This document shows positions 1 to 16,953 of a stretch of DNA of 51,549 bases, one piece after another. The first letter of the stretch is position 1. Each line of letters begins with the position of its first letter. Location of the stretch: NCBI GenBank assembly GCA_009731375.1, contig BJOX01000251.1:229411-280959 (forward strand). The letters are read 5' to 3'. A program made the translations under genes and the position numbers. The notes under the pieces are model-generated. The model was not told the origin of the DNA. It was given only the letters and a program-made list of their open reading frames with translations, and ran no database searches. The stretch comes from Paulinella micropora. Its lineage: Eukaryota > Cercozoa > Imbricatea > Euglyphida.

Positions 1-43
<43 letters not shown>
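1..43. repeat. (GA)n microsatellite, cut by window edge
   Basis: Uninterrupted GA dinucleotides from the first base to 43. The array probably continues upstream of the window. Confidence 0.95.
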
Positions 44-46
<3 letters not shown>

Positions 47-359
47 CGACTGTGGGAAAAAGTGTAATTAATGTTATCTATGTAATCTATGTATGTATGT
101 ATGTATGTATCTATGTATGTATGTATGTATGGAGGACACCTCCTTTGGGATATCCAAAGTTATAATTAAAAGATAGATAAATATATAGATGGATAGATCG
201 ATACATAGATGGATGAATAGATAGATACATAGATAGATACAGAGATAGATACAGAGATGAAACCTGGGGGAAAAAATGGACGTCACCCTTGGGGTATCCA
301 AAGTTATTGTTTGCTGCCAAAAACAAAAGATAGTTAGACATATATGTATGTATGTATGT
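44..359. repeat. Short seeds with GTAT and GATA microsatellites
   Basis: GTAT units (about 88-130) and GATA units (about 171-258) separate copies of a small seed containing TTTGGGATATCCAAA at 143-157 and TTGGGGTATCCAAAG at 289-303. A third copy, TTGGGGCATCCAAA, lies at 991-1004 beyond the next array. The seed is itself nearly palindromic. No gene is visible. Confidence 0.7.
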
Positions 360-1108
<749 letters not shown>

Positions 1109-1553
1109 TTTTGAAATGGGTGCCATCTGTCGACAGACAGAGAATTAGGGGATGGTGTGGGTGTGCTGGGCCCGTGGTGGGGTGCCTTATGTGTGCCTAG
1201 CCGAAATAGCGACGGGAAGCACAATCCTGTTCCCTCAGGGTGCCCTTTCTCGCTTGTTGAGCCCGGAATAAAACCCACAGTGCTCTGTCGGTTTATGCTA
1301 GACTGTCGATGTCACAGTCAACTCCATCTGCTTACTGGGCCCTCTGTAATGGAGGTGGGAGCTCGTTCTGCAAGGGGCGCTTATGGAACGAGCCCTGGCC
1401 CCGCCTGGTACTAGGGAGCTTTGGTATCGCCTGTATCAGTCCCTTCCGTGCAAACATCACGGCTTAGCTGGGCATCGGGTTAATACTTTACCCACAGACT
1501 TCCTTGGTTGACGAAATCAGAAGCTCCTTTTTTCTGACATTAGTCGATATCTC

Positions 1554-1556
<3 letters not shown>
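1109..1556 (+). repeat. 547-bp satellite, partial monomer with internal deletion
   Basis: Matches the tandem satellite seen complete at 9301-9847. It starts at TTTTTGAAATGGG and ends at GATATCTCATC (1546-1556), where a TATC array begins. A 22-bp block present in complete monomers is missing at 1200/1201, between two short CC-containing repeats. The usual CTGTCGACAG palindrome is present near 1128. ORFs across the unit differ among copies and run into the TATC array, so they are not taken as genes. Confidence 0.9.
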
Positions 1557-1738
<182 letters not shown>

Positions 1739-2325
1739 NNNNNNNNNNNNNNNNNNNNNNNNNNNNNNNNNNNNNNNNNNNNNNNNNNNNNNNNNNNNNN
1801 NNNNNNNNNNNNNNNNNNNNNNNNNNNNNNNNNNNNNNNNNNNNNNNNNNNNNNNNNNNNNNNNNNNNNNNNNNNNNNNNNNNNNNNNNNNNNNNNNNNN
1901 NNNNNNNNNNNNNNNNNNNNNNNNNNNNNNNNNNNNNNNNNNNNNNNNNNNNNNNNNNNNNNNNNNNNNNNNNNNNNNNNNNNNNNNNNNNNNNNNNNNN
2001 NNNNNNNNNNNNNNNNNNNNNNNNNNNNNNNNNNNNNNNNNNNNNNNNNNNNNNNNNNNNNNNNNNNNNNNNNNNNNNNNNNNNNNNNNNNNNNNNNNNN
2101 NNNNNNNNNNNNNNNNNNNNNNNNNNNNNNNNNNNNNNNNNNNNNNNNNNNNNNNNNNNNNNNNNNNNNNNNNNNNNNNNNNNNNNNNNNNNNNNNNNNN
2201 NNNNNNNNNNNNNNNNNNNNNNNNNNNNNNNNNNNNNNNNNNNNNNNNNNNNNNNNNNNNNNNNNNNNNNNNNNNNNNNNNNNNNNNNNNNNNNNNNNNN
2301 NNNNNNNNNNNNNNNNNNNNNNNNN
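1739..2325. other. Assembly gap (587 N)
   Basis: Unknown sequence between a TATC array and a satellite monomer. It very probably holds more TATC and/or satellite. Confidence 0.99.
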
Positions 2326-2690
2326 ATAAGTCACATGCCGAAATAGCGACGGGAAGCACAATCCTGTTCCCTCAGGGTGCCCTTTCTCGCTTGTTGAGCC
2401 CGGAATAAAACCCACAGTGCTCTGTCGGTTTATACTAGACTGTCGAACAGTCTCGAAACTCCATCTGCTTACTGGGTCCTCTGTAATGGAGGTGGGAGCT
2501 CGTTCTGCAAGGGGCGCTTATGGAACGAGCCCTGGCCCCGCCTGGTACTAGGGAGCTTTGGTATCGCCTGTATCAGTCCCTTCCGTGCAAACATCACGTC
2601 TTAGCTGGGCATCGGGTTAATACTTTACCCACAGACTTCCTTGGTTTACGAAATCAGAAGTTCCTTTTTTCTGACATTAGTCGATATCTC

Positions 2691-2693
<3 letters not shown>
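2326..2693 (+). repeat. 547-bp satellite, partial monomer
   Basis: Begins inside the unit at ATAAGTCACATGCC and ends at GATATCTCATC (2683-2693), again followed directly by TATC. Compared with other copies it has small substitutions, for example CACGTCTTAGC for CACGGCTTAGC and GGTTTACG for GGTTGACG. Confidence 0.93.
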
Positions 2694-2772
<79 letters not shown>

Positions 2773-2863
2773 ACCCTTAAAGAACTCCACAGTGGGTTCG
2801 TGTGTCTGCGGCGATGTCATTATGTACCTAACACACACACACACACATACACACACACACACA

Positions 2864-2904
<41 letters not shown>

Positions 2905-2958
2905 GCTCTCTCTCTCTCTCTCTCTCCATATATAGGATAGACAGATACACAATGTTTT
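2694..2958. repeat. TATC, CA and CT microsatellites with a short seed
   Basis: TATC to about 2771, then about 57 unique bases, CA repeats (2830-2902), CT repeats (about 2905-2927) and a short AT-rich stretch. Confidence 0.9.
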
Positions 2959-3104
2959 ATCGGTCACATCCACAAAATGTGGTCAGGTTACCGATAAAAA
3001 CTACTTATGCGGCGCGCCAAATTTGACGTGTTTTGCGGACTCGCCGGCCCGGCTCCGGCTCGCCCGCAAAACACGCCAAATTTGTGGCTAGCCGCATAAT
3101 ATAC
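2959..3104 (+). mobile_element. Hairpin element family A, copy 1
   Basis: A roughly 146-bp element with two inverted repeats. The small left hairpin (2959-2995) pairs TCGGT, ACCT and CCACA with TGTGG, AGGT and ACCGA. The CpG-rich main hairpin (3007-3097) pairs ATGCGGC...TTTTGCGG with its complement across about 40 bp around CCGGCCCGGCTCCGG. Other copies are at 24111, 43595, 48751 and, inverted, 50637. It has no coding capacity. Fold-back MITE behaviour is inferred from dispersion and conserved ends. Confidence 0.8.
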
Positions 3105-3141
3105 TATGTTAAACACACATCGACAAAAGCCCCGTTCTACA

Positions 3142-3248
3142 CCACCCAGATTTTTCCGGGTTCTGGGTGTGAAAATGCCACCACAGGCCAGGGCTTTTCA
3201 GGAAGAAAAAACCCAGAAGTGGCACCAGAAACCCTGAATTCTGGGTGG
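3142..3248. mobile_element. Possible small fold-back sequence
   Basis: Starts CCACCCAGA (3142-3150) and ends TCTGGGTGG (3240-3248), giving imperfect terminal inverted repeats with further internal similarity (GGGTTCTGG against CCAGAAACCC). It is a single copy in the window, so calling it mobile is weak. Confidence 0.3.
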
Positions 3249-3281
3249 GTTAGAATGACGCTGAGAGGCGAAGGTGAATGA

Positions 3282-3305
3282 GTAGCGGGCTGGAAATGGA
3301 GACTG

Positions 3306-3355
<50 letters not shown>

Positions 3356-3375
3356 ATAGATAAATAGATAAATAA

Positions 3376-3432
<57 letters not shown>

Positions 3433-3483
3433 GTGAAACTATTTCTCTTTGCTCTCTCTCTCTCTCTCTCTCTCTCTTCATCC

Positions 3484-3522
<39 letters not shown>

Positions 3523-3779
3523 NNNNNNNNNNTCTCTCTCTCAAGCAAAGAAACAAGAGAACCAGGGCAGGGAGAGCTTCGCTGCATCTGCACACGGCAA
3601 AGATATACATATACATGTACACAAAAATATACATATACATATACATACACATATACATTGAAAAAAAAAATTTAAAAAAAAAAAAGCATCATCAACAACA
3701 ACAATAACAACAACAACACACACACGCACACACACACACACACATTAGTTCTGGTCCTCTGTCCTATTTGCATAGGTAA

Positions 3780-3780
<1 letters not shown>
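3282..3780. repeat. Compound microsatellite tract with C-run and N10 gap
   Basis: Contains GATA (about 3306-3431), CT (about 3455-3477), a run of about 38 C (3485-3522), ten N (3523-3532), TC repeats, CATATA units (about 3604-3657), two A-runs, AAC units and CA repeats. GTAGCGGGCTGG at 3282-3293 recurs at 4206-4217. Confidence 0.85.
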
Positions 3781-3835
<55 letters not shown>

Positions 3836-3844
3836 GTAGATAGG

Positions 3845-3879
<35 letters not shown>

Positions 3880-3896
3880 GATAGATAGATAGACAG

Positions 3897-3959
<63 letters not shown>

Positions 3960-4016
3960 GTAGATAGATAGATAGGTAGATAGGAAGGTAGGTAGATAGG
4001 TAGGTAGGTAGGTAGG

Positions 4017-4047
<31 letters not shown>

Positions 4048-4065
4048 GATAGATAGGATAGATAG

Positions 4066-4133
<68 letters not shown>

Positions 4134-4268
4134 TGTTTGGTCTATCAGCTCGGCATATCCGAAGACATAGGCATCCATTCCACCCCGCCTCCAGACGGAG
4201 GCTGGGTAGCGGGCTGGGAGGAAGCACTAAGCTTAGAATGTATGCAGTCTGAAGGTTCTACACGATAG

Positions 4269-4299
<31 letters not shown>

Positions 4300-4362
4300 G
4301 ATAGATGCATACATACCTTTAGTCTCTTGCTGCGCAGCAATTTGTTTGACACGCGTTAATTT
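3781..4362. repeat. GATA/GGTA array and flanking seed
   Basis: GATA units with GGTA and GGATA variants to about 4132, then a unique stretch to 4264 containing the second GTAGCGGGCTGG. A short GATA run (4265-4306) and about 55 unique bases lead to the hexanucleotide field. Confidence 0.9.
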
Positions 4363-8512
<4,150 letters not shown>

Positions 8513-8529
8513 TGCATAAACATGGATAA

Positions 8530-8538
8530 CATGAACAA

Positions 8539-8570
<32 letters not shown>

Positions 8571-8624
8571 GCAACAGCAACAGCAACAGCTGTTGACGTT
8601 TATGTTATTGCTGTTGATGTTGTT

Positions 8625-8658
<34 letters not shown>

Positions 8659-8768
8659 ATGATGATGATGATGATGATCATCATGATGGTGATGATGATG
8701 ATATTGTTTGTGCTGTTGATAATGTTGATGTTTATGACAACATCATCATCATCATCATCATCATCATC

Positions 8769-8803
<35 letters not shown>

Positions 8804-8812
8804 CCAAACAGC
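8530..8812. repeat. Trinucleotide compound palindrome (CAA/CAG, TTG, GAT, CAT, CAA)
   Basis: AAC/CAG units (8535-8589) meet TTG/GAT units at CAGCTGTTG. A TTG-then-GAT block (about 8610-8678) is mirrored by a CAT-then-CAA block (about 8740-8803) around a core of roughly 60 bp. The sides are reverse complements in motif order, so a large hairpin is possible on either strand. Confidence 0.9.
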
Positions 8813-8964
8813 ATACATATACATATGCATACATACATACATACATACATACACACATACATACATACATATATACATACATACATACATACATACATAC
8901 ATACATACATACATACATACATAACATACATACATACATACACACATACATATACATATATGTA

Positions 8965-9018
<54 letters not shown>

Positions 9019-9051
9019 CAGCTGGAACATGGACTGGCTGGAGTGTAGCTA

Positions 9052-9132
<81 letters not shown>
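8813..9132. repeat. CATA, TA and TATC arrays with an intervening seed
   Basis: CATA units (8820-8945), TA (about 8968-9016), a unique seed containing GCTGGAACATGGACTGG (9021-9037), then TATC to 9132. A related seed, TTGGAACATGGACTTGG, occurs at 11361-11377 beside another GATA array. Confidence 0.9.
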
Positions 9133-9133
<1 letters not shown>

Positions 9134-10388
9134 GCCCTGGCCCCGCCTGGTACTAGGGAGGTTTGGTATCGCCTGTATCAGTCCCTTCCGTGCAAACATC
9201 ACGGCTTAGCTGGGCATCGGGTTAATACTTTACCCACAGACTTCCTTGGTTGACGAAATCAGAAGCTCCTTTTTTCTGACATTAGTCGATATCTCATCAG
9301 TTGATCTCATCACTTACTCCACGGAGCGAACCAAGGCCACTTGAGGTGTCACTGACCCTCCCTTGGGCTTGGTTTTTTTGAAATGGGTGCCATCTGTCGA
9401 CAGACAGAGAATTAGGGGATGGTGTGGGTGTGCTGGGCCCGTGGTGGGGTGCCTTATGTGTGCCTAGCCATACGCCTATAAGTCACATGCCGAAATAGCG
9501 ACGGGAAGCACAATCCTGTTCCCTCAGGGTGCCCTTTCTCGCTTGTTGAGCCCGGAATAAAACCCACAGTGCTCTGTCGGTTTATACTAGACTGTCGAAC
9601 AGTCTCGAAACTCCATCTGCTTACTGGGCCCTCTGTAATGGAGGTGGGAGCTCGTTCTGCAAGGGGCGCTTATGGAACGAGCCCTGGCCCCGCCTGGTAC
9701 TAGGGAGCTTTGGTATCGCCTGTATCAGTCCCTTCCGTGCAAACATCACGGCTTAGCTGGGCATCGGGTTAATACTTTACCCACAGACTTCCTTGGTTGA
9801 CGAAATCAGAAGCTCCTTTTTTCTGACATTAGTCGATATCTCATCAGTTGATCTCATCACTTACTCCACGGAGCGAACCAAGGCCACTTGAGGTGTCACT
9901 GACCCTCCCTTGGGCTTGATTTTTTGAAATGGGTGCCATCTGTCGACAGACAGAGAATTAGGGGATGGTGTGGGTGTGCTGGGCCCGTGGTGGGGTGCCT
10001 TATGTGTGCCTAGCCATACGCCTATAAGTCACATGCCGAAATAGCGACGGGAAGCACAATCCTGTTCCCTCAGGGTGCCCTTTCTCGCTTGTTGAGCCCG
10101 GAATAAAACCCACAGTGCTCTGTCGGTTTATACTAGACTGTCGAACAGTCTCGAAACTCCATCTGCTTACTGGGCCCTCTGTAATGGAGGTGGGAGCTCG
10201 TTCTGCAAGGGGCGCTTTATGGAACGAGCCCTGGCCCCGCCTGGTACTAGGGAGCTTTGGTATTGCCTGTATCAGTCCCTTCCGTGCAAACATCACGGCT
10301 TAGCTGGGCATCGGGTTAATACTTTACCCACAGACTTCCTGGTTGACGAAATCAGAAGCTCCTTTTTTCTGACATTAGTCGATATCTC

Positions 10389-10391
<3 letters not shown>
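9133..10391 (+). repeat. Tandem 547-bp satellite, the only complete array in the window
   Basis: One partial, one complete and one nearly complete monomer in direct tandem. GATATC marks recur at 9288, 9835 and 10381, giving a period of 546-547 bp. The reference monomer is 9301-9847. It holds two palindromes, CTGTCGACAG and GACTGTCGAACAGTC. The last monomer carries three private changes (extra T at 10216-10218, TATTGCC near 10261, one G lost near 10341) shared only with the inverted copy at 11611. The first monomer is entered from a TATC array at 9133 and the last exits into TATC at GATATCTCATC. Confidence 0.95.
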
Positions 10392-11250
<859 letters not shown>

Positions 11251-11294
11251 CAACCGACCTCAGACAGTATGGACACATAGTTAGATAGATAGAT

Positions 11295-11345
<51 letters not shown>

Positions 11346-11396
11346 TACCTCTGAAAGTAGTTGGAACATGGACTTGGAAGAAGGCAGCTTTATATC

Positions 11397-11435
<39 letters not shown>

Positions 11436-11452
11436 ATAGATAAATAGATAGG

Positions 11453-11501
<49 letters not shown>

Positions 11502-11565
11502 GGGTGGATGGATGGGTGGATGGATGGATGGATGGATGGATAGATAGATAGATAGATAGATAGAC

Positions 11566-11610
<45 letters not shown>
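11251..11610. repeat. GATA and GGAT arrays with two seeds
   Basis: Unique sequence (about 11249-11278), GATA (to about 11343), a seed with TTGGAACATGGACTTGG (11361-11377), then GATA with a GGAT/GGGT block near 11500-11540. Confidence 0.9.
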
Positions 11611-11613
<3 letters not shown>

Positions 11614-11945
11614 GAGATATCGACTAATGTCAGAAAAAAGGAGCTTCTGATTTCGTCAACCAGGAAGTCTGTGGGTAAAGTATTAACCCGATGCCCAGCT
11701 AAGCCGTGATGTTTGCACGGAAGGGACTGATACAGGCAATACCAAAGCTCCCTAGTACCAGGCGGGGCCAGGGCTCGTTCCATAAAGCGCCCCTTGCAGA
11801 ACGAGCTCCCACCTCCATTACAGAGGGCCCAGTAAGCAGATGGAGTTTCGAGACTGTTCGACAGTCTAGTATAAACCGACAGAGCACTGTGGGTTTTATT
11901 CCGGGCTCAACAAGCGAGAAAGGGCACCCTGAGGGAACAGGATTG
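11611..11945 (-). repeat. 547-bp satellite, inverted partial monomer
   Basis: By eye a perfect reverse complement of 10057-10391, including the three private variants of that monomer. The junction at GATGAGATATC abuts GATA, the complement of the TATC boundary on the other arm. It ends at CAGGATTG, where a GATA array starts. Confidence 0.95.
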
Positions 11946-11948
11946 AGG

Positions 11949-12005
<57 letters not shown>

Positions 12006-12056
12006 GGATAGATGGATGGATGGATGGATGGATGTTAGATAGATAGATAGATAGAC

Positions 12057-12108
<52 letters not shown>

Positions 12109-12134
12109 GGATGGATGGATGGATGGATGGATGG

Positions 12135-12170
<36 letters not shown>

Positions 12171-12276
12171 GGATAGATAGATAGATAGATAGATAGATAG
12201 ACAGATAGATAGATAGATAGACAGACAGATAGATAGATGAGATGTCGCAAAGGAATGTAGTCCTTGACAGACAGAC

Positions 12277-12315
<39 letters not shown>

Positions 12316-12355
12316 CAGATAGATAGATAGATAGATAGATAGCTAGATAGCTAGC

Positions 12356-12414
<59 letters not shown>

Positions 12415-12441
12415 GCTAGATAGGCTAGATAGCTAGATAGC

Positions 12442-12505
<64 letters not shown>

Positions 12506-12520
12506 TAGATAGATAGATAA

Positions 12521-12570
<50 letters not shown>
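11946..12570. repeat. GATA/GGAT array with GACA and GCTA variants
   Basis: GATA units with GGAT blocks (12003-12033, 12108-12135), a short seed at 12240-12265 (GTCGCAAAGGAATG), CTAG-rich steps near 12342-12360 and 12414-12445, and GACA units near 12491-12504. Confidence 0.92.
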
Positions 12571-12612
12571 CGCTGAGGGTAAGGGTTAATGTTGCAAACT
12601 CACCATAACAGC

Positions 12613-12682
<70 letters not shown>

Positions 12683-12787
12683 GTCTGTCTATCTATCTGT
12701 CTGTCTATCTATCTATCCATCTATCTATCTATCTATCTATCTATCCATCTATCTATCTATCTATCTAGCTAGCTAGCTAGCTATCTA

Positions 12788-12855
<68 letters not shown>

Positions 12856-12917
12856 ACCATAACAGCCTTTCGGAGCATCGGAGCCAAGACGAGTACCCTG
12901 CACACATTCACACATTT
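12571..12917. repeat. Seed pair around a TATC array
   Basis: ACCATAACAGCC occurs at 12602-12613 and 12856-12867 on either side of a TATC array that contains TCTG and CTAG variants mirroring those in the GATA array upstream. The two arrays face each other as an imperfect inverted repeat. Confidence 0.85.
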
Positions 12918-13130
12918 ATGTATGTATGTATATGTATGTATATGTATGTATGTATATGTATGTATGTTATGTATGTATGTATGTATGTATGTATGTATGT
13001 ATATATATGTATGTTATGTATGTATGTATGTATGTATGTATGTATATGCAACACACACAATTCAGATAGTTATCCTTACCGCTATGTGTGTGTAGGTGGA
13101 GCGAGTCGTAGACAGAGAGATAGATAGACC
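12918..13130. repeat. GTAT array and unique spacer
   Basis: GTAT and GTATAT units to about 13048, then a short spacer reaching an N gap. Confidence 0.9.
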
Positions 13131-13572
13131 NNNNNNNNNNNNNNNNNNNNNNNNNNNNNNNNNNNNNNNNNNNNNNNNNNNNNNNNNNNNNNNNNNNNNN
13201 NNNNNNNNNNNNNNNNNNNNNNNNNNNNNNNNNNNNNNNNNNNNNNNNNNNNNNNNNNNNNNNNNNNNNNNNNNNNNNNNNNNNNNNNNNNNNNNNNNNN
13301 NNNNNNNNNNNNNNNNNNNNNNNNNNNNNNNNNNNNNNNNNNNNNNNNNNNNNNNNNNNNNNNNNNNNNNNNNNNNNNNNNNNNNNNNNNNNNNNNNNNN
13401 NNNNNNNNNNNNNNNNNNNNNNNNNNNNNNNNNNNNNNNNNNNNNNNNNNNNNNNNNNNNNNNNNNNNNNNNNNNNNNNNNNNNNNNNNNNNNNNNNNNN
13501 NNNNNNNNNNNNNNNNNNNNNNNNNNNNNNNNNNNNNNNNNNNNNNNNNNNNNNNNNNNNNNNNNNNNNNNN
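13131..13572. other. Assembly gap (442 N)
   Basis: Unknown sequence between a GATA stub and a GA array. Confidence 0.99.
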
Positions 13573-13577
13573 AGAGA

Positions 13578-13653
<76 letters not shown>

Positions 13654-13708
13654 CCTGGCCACCAGCCATGAGAGTATATATATATATATACATATATATA
13701 TACATTTA

Positions 13709-13749
<41 letters not shown>

Positions 13750-13795
13750 GAGAGACCTGGCCACCAGCCATGAGAATAGCGCATACCTACGTAAG

Positions 13796-13798
<3 letters not shown>
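13573..13798. repeat. GA and TA arrays with a duplicated seed
   Basis: GA with interspersed GATA, then the seed GACCTGGCCACCAGCC at 13652 and again at 13754, separated by a TA array. Confidence 0.9.
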
Positions 13799-13864
<66 letters not shown>

Positions 13865-13873
13865 GGATTGATG

Positions 13874-13944
<71 letters not shown>

Positions 13945-14085
13945 TAGATAGATACGTCATGATATAACACCCATTCATACACACACACACACACATACAT
14001 ACAATCGATCGATCGATCATCAATCGATTGATCGATGGATTGATCGATGGATTGATAGATGAATTGTTAGATGGATTGATAGATG

Positions 14086-14119
<34 letters not shown>

Positions 14120-14152
14120 ATTAGATAGGTAGAATTAGATAGGTACTATACA
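13799..14152. repeat. GATA array, CA run and ATCG/ATTG units
   Basis: GATA (13799-13945), a unique spacer with CA repeats, then degenerate GATC/GATTGAT units (14003-14090) and GATA again. Confidence 0.88.
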
Positions 14153-14154
14153 TG

Positions 14155-14185
<31 letters not shown>

Positions 14186-14217
14186 ACACACCCACACACC
14201 CACACACACATATGTAT

Positions 14218-14314
<97 letters not shown>

Positions 14315-14427
14315 CACACACACACACACACAGATACACACACACACACATGTATATATATATATGTATATATATATGTACATATATATATTATATATAT
14401 GTAAATAAATATAAATATAAAAAAAAA

Positions 14428-14463
<36 letters not shown>

Positions 14464-14475
14464 TATATATATGTA

Positions 14476-14511
<36 letters not shown>

Positions 14512-14515
14512 CCTT
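14153..14515. repeat. CA-TA-TG compound inverted repeat with TA and GA tracts
   Basis: CA (14155-14210), TA (about 14222-14283) and TG (14284-14308) are arranged so that the CA arm complements the TG arm around a self-complementary TA core. More CA, TA, A-rich and GA blocks follow. Confidence 0.9.
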
Positions 14516-14587
14516 GTTATGAGCAATAAGGGCAAGTCCAGTTTTTTTCCATTCTTCCGCCTGTTTAGAACCACTGACCTATCAGAA
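14516..14587. other. Short unique spacer
   Basis: About 70 bp of mixed sequence between a GA tract and the purine array. No ORF or RNA signature is visible. Confidence 0.6.
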
Positions 14588-14810
14588 GGAAAGGAATCAA
14601 GAAAGGAGGTGAGGAAAGAAAGAAGGAAGAAAAGAAGGAAGAAGAAATAAAGGAAGTGAGTGTTAAGGAAGGAAGGAAGGAAGGAAGGAAGGAAGGAAGG
14701 AAGGAAGGAAGGAGGAAGGAGGAAGAAGCAAGGAGGAAGGAAGGAAGGAAGGAAGGAAGGAAGGAAGGAAGGAAGGAAGGAAGGAAGGAAGGAAGGAAGG
14801 AAGGAAGGAG

Positions 14811-14842
<32 letters not shown>

Positions 14843-15287
14843 AAAGGAAGGAAGGAAGGAAGGAAGGAAGGAGGAAGGAAGGAAGAAAGGAAGAAAGGAA
14901 GAAAGGAAGGAAGGAAGGAAGAAAGGAAGAAAGGAGGGAGGGAAGGAGGGAGGGAGGGAGGGAAGGAAGGAAGGAAGGAAGGAAGGAGAGAAGGAGAGAA
15001 GGAAGGAAGGAAGGAAGGAAGGAAGGAAGGAAGGAGAGAAGGAATGAATGAATGAATGAATGAAGGAAGGAAGGAAGGAAGGAAGGAAAGGAAAGGAAGG
15101 AAGAAGGAAGGAAGGAAGGAAGGAAGGAAGGAAGGAAGAAAGGAAGGAAGACGGAAGGAAGGAAGGAGGAAGGGAGGAAGGAAGGAAGGAAGGGGAGAGA
15201 GAGTGAGAGAGGGAAGGAGCAAACGATTAAGGGAGGGAGTTAGTGATAGAGAGAGCTGAATGTTGAGGTTGTTATTACCTTGGCTGG

Positions 15288-15327
<40 letters not shown>

Positions 15328-15337
15328 GGGGGGAGGG
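14588..15337. repeat. Purine array (GGAA with AAAG, GGGA and GAATG blocks)
   Basis: About 610 bp almost entirely of purines on the plus strand (to about 15205), mainly GGAA, followed by a spacer and a GA array that ends in a G-rich stretch at a 246-base N gap (15338-15583). Overlapping ORFs of E, K, G and R are artefacts. Confidence 0.93.
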
Positions 15338-15583
15338 NNNNNNNNNNNNNNNNNNNNNNNNNNNNNNNNNNNNNNNNNNNNNNNNNNNNNNNNNNNNNNN
15401 NNNNNNNNNNNNNNNNNNNNNNNNNNNNNNNNNNNNNNNNNNNNNNNNNNNNNNNNNNNNNNNNNNNNNNNNNNNNNNNNNNNNNNNNNNNNNNNNNNNN
15501 NNNNNNNNNNNNNNNNNNNNNNNNNNNNNNNNNNNNNNNNNNNNNNNNNNNNNNNNNNNNNNNNNNNNNNNNNNNNNNNNNNN

Positions 15584-15603
15584 AGAGAGAGAGAGAGAGA
15601 GAA

Positions 15604-15643
<40 letters not shown>

Positions 15644-15701
15644 GTGAAAATTGTGAGATATCACCTTCACTGCGACGCCCTCAAAAGAGGGGAGAAAAAG
15701 A

Positions 15702-15756
<55 letters not shown>

Positions 15757-15820
15757 GTGAAATCTCTCACCTTCACTGCGACACCCTCAAAAGGGGTGAT
15801 TTTAGTCTCAGAAACAGGGC
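15584..15820. repeat. GA arrays with a duplicated seed
   Basis: Two copies of a roughly 50-bp seed (GATGAGTGAAA...CCTTCACTGCGAC...CCCTCAAAAG) at about 15639 and 15752, each preceded by a GA array. The first copy has a small insertion. Confidence 0.88.
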
Positions 15821-15945
15821 CTGTATGTATGTATGTATGTATGTATGTATGTATGTATTCATAACATGCATAAACATACTCGCGCGCACATACATAAATA
15901 CATACATAAAATACATACATACATACATACATACATACTTACATA

Positions 15946-15976
<31 letters not shown>

Positions 15977-15978
15977 CA

Positions 15979-16009
<31 letters not shown>

Positions 16010-16012
16010 TCA

Positions 16013-16074
<62 letters not shown>

Positions 16075-16078
16075 AAAT
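15821..16078. repeat. GTAT, CATA and CA microsatellites
   Basis: GTAT (15822-15858), CATA units (about 15888-15940), then CA repeats (15949-16075) reaching an N gap. Confidence 0.92.
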
Positions 16079-16953
16079 NNNNNNNNNNNNNNNNNNNNNN
16101 NNNNNNNNNNNNNNNNNNNNNNNNNNNNNNNNNNNNNNNNNNNNNNNNNNNNNNNNNNNNNNNNNNNNNNNNNNNNNNNNNNNNNNNNNNNNNNNNNNNN
16201 NNNNNNNNNNNNNNNNNNNNNNNNNNNNNNNNNNNNNNNNNNNNNNNNNNNNNNNNNNNNNNNNNNNNNNNNNNNNNNNNNNNNNNNNNNNNNNNNNNNN
16301 NNNNNNNNNNNNNNNNNNNNNNNNNNNNNNNNNNNNNNNNNNNNNNNNNNNNNNNNNNNNNNNNNNNNNNNNNNNNNNNNNNNNNNNNNNNNNNNNNNNN
16401 NNNNNNNNNNNNNNNNNNNNNNNNNNNNNNNNNNNNNNNNNNNNNNNNNNNNNNNNNNNNNNNNNNNNNNNNNNNNNNNNNNNNNNNNNNNNNNNNNNNN
16501 NNNNNNNNNNNNNNNNNNNNNNNNNNNNNNNNNNNNNNNNNNNNNNNNNNNNNNNNNNNNNNNNNNNNNNNNNNNNNNNNNNNNNNNNNNNNNNNNNNNN
16601 NNNNNNNNNNNNNNNNNNNNNNNNNNNNNNNNNNNNNNNNNNNNNNNNNNNNNNNNNNNNNNNNNNNNNNNNNNNNNNNNNNNNNNNNNNNNNNNNNNNN
16701 NNNNNNNNNNNNNNNNNNNNNNNNNNNNNNNNNNNNNNNNNNNNNNNNNNNNNNNNNNNNNNNNNNNNNNNNNNNNNNNNNNNNNNNNNNNNNNNNNNNN
16801 NNNNNNNNNNNNNNNNNNNNNNNNNNNNNNNNNNNNNNNNNNNNNNNNNNNNNNNNNNNNNNNNNNNNNNNNNNNNNNNNNNNNNNNNNNNNNNNNNNNN
16901 NNNNNNNNNNNNNNNNNNNNNNNNNNNNNNNNNNNNNNNNNNNNNNNNNNNNN
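16079..16953. other. Assembly gap (875 N)
   Basis: The largest gap in the window. It separates a CA array from the unique sequence next to the retrotransposon remnant, so the 3' end of that element could lie inside it. Confidence 0.99.

Noticed and set aside
2959-3104. Family A as a classical Helitron
   Set aside because: The left end begins TC, but the conserved right end reads ATATACTA rather than CTRR after a short hairpin, and AT target specificity could not be shown.
9301-9847. Satellite segment CTTAGCTGGGCATCGGG, TTAATACTT recalling the 5S rRNA internal promoter region
   Set aside because: Only a short, imperfect resemblance; no 120-nt 5S fold, no terminator at the expected distance and no tRNA-like A and B boxes of the right spacing.
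9133-10391. Satellite ORFs (for example MERALAPPGTRELW...)
   Set aside because: The frame is truncated or disrupted in other monomers and continues into TATC repeats; no codon-level conservation visible.
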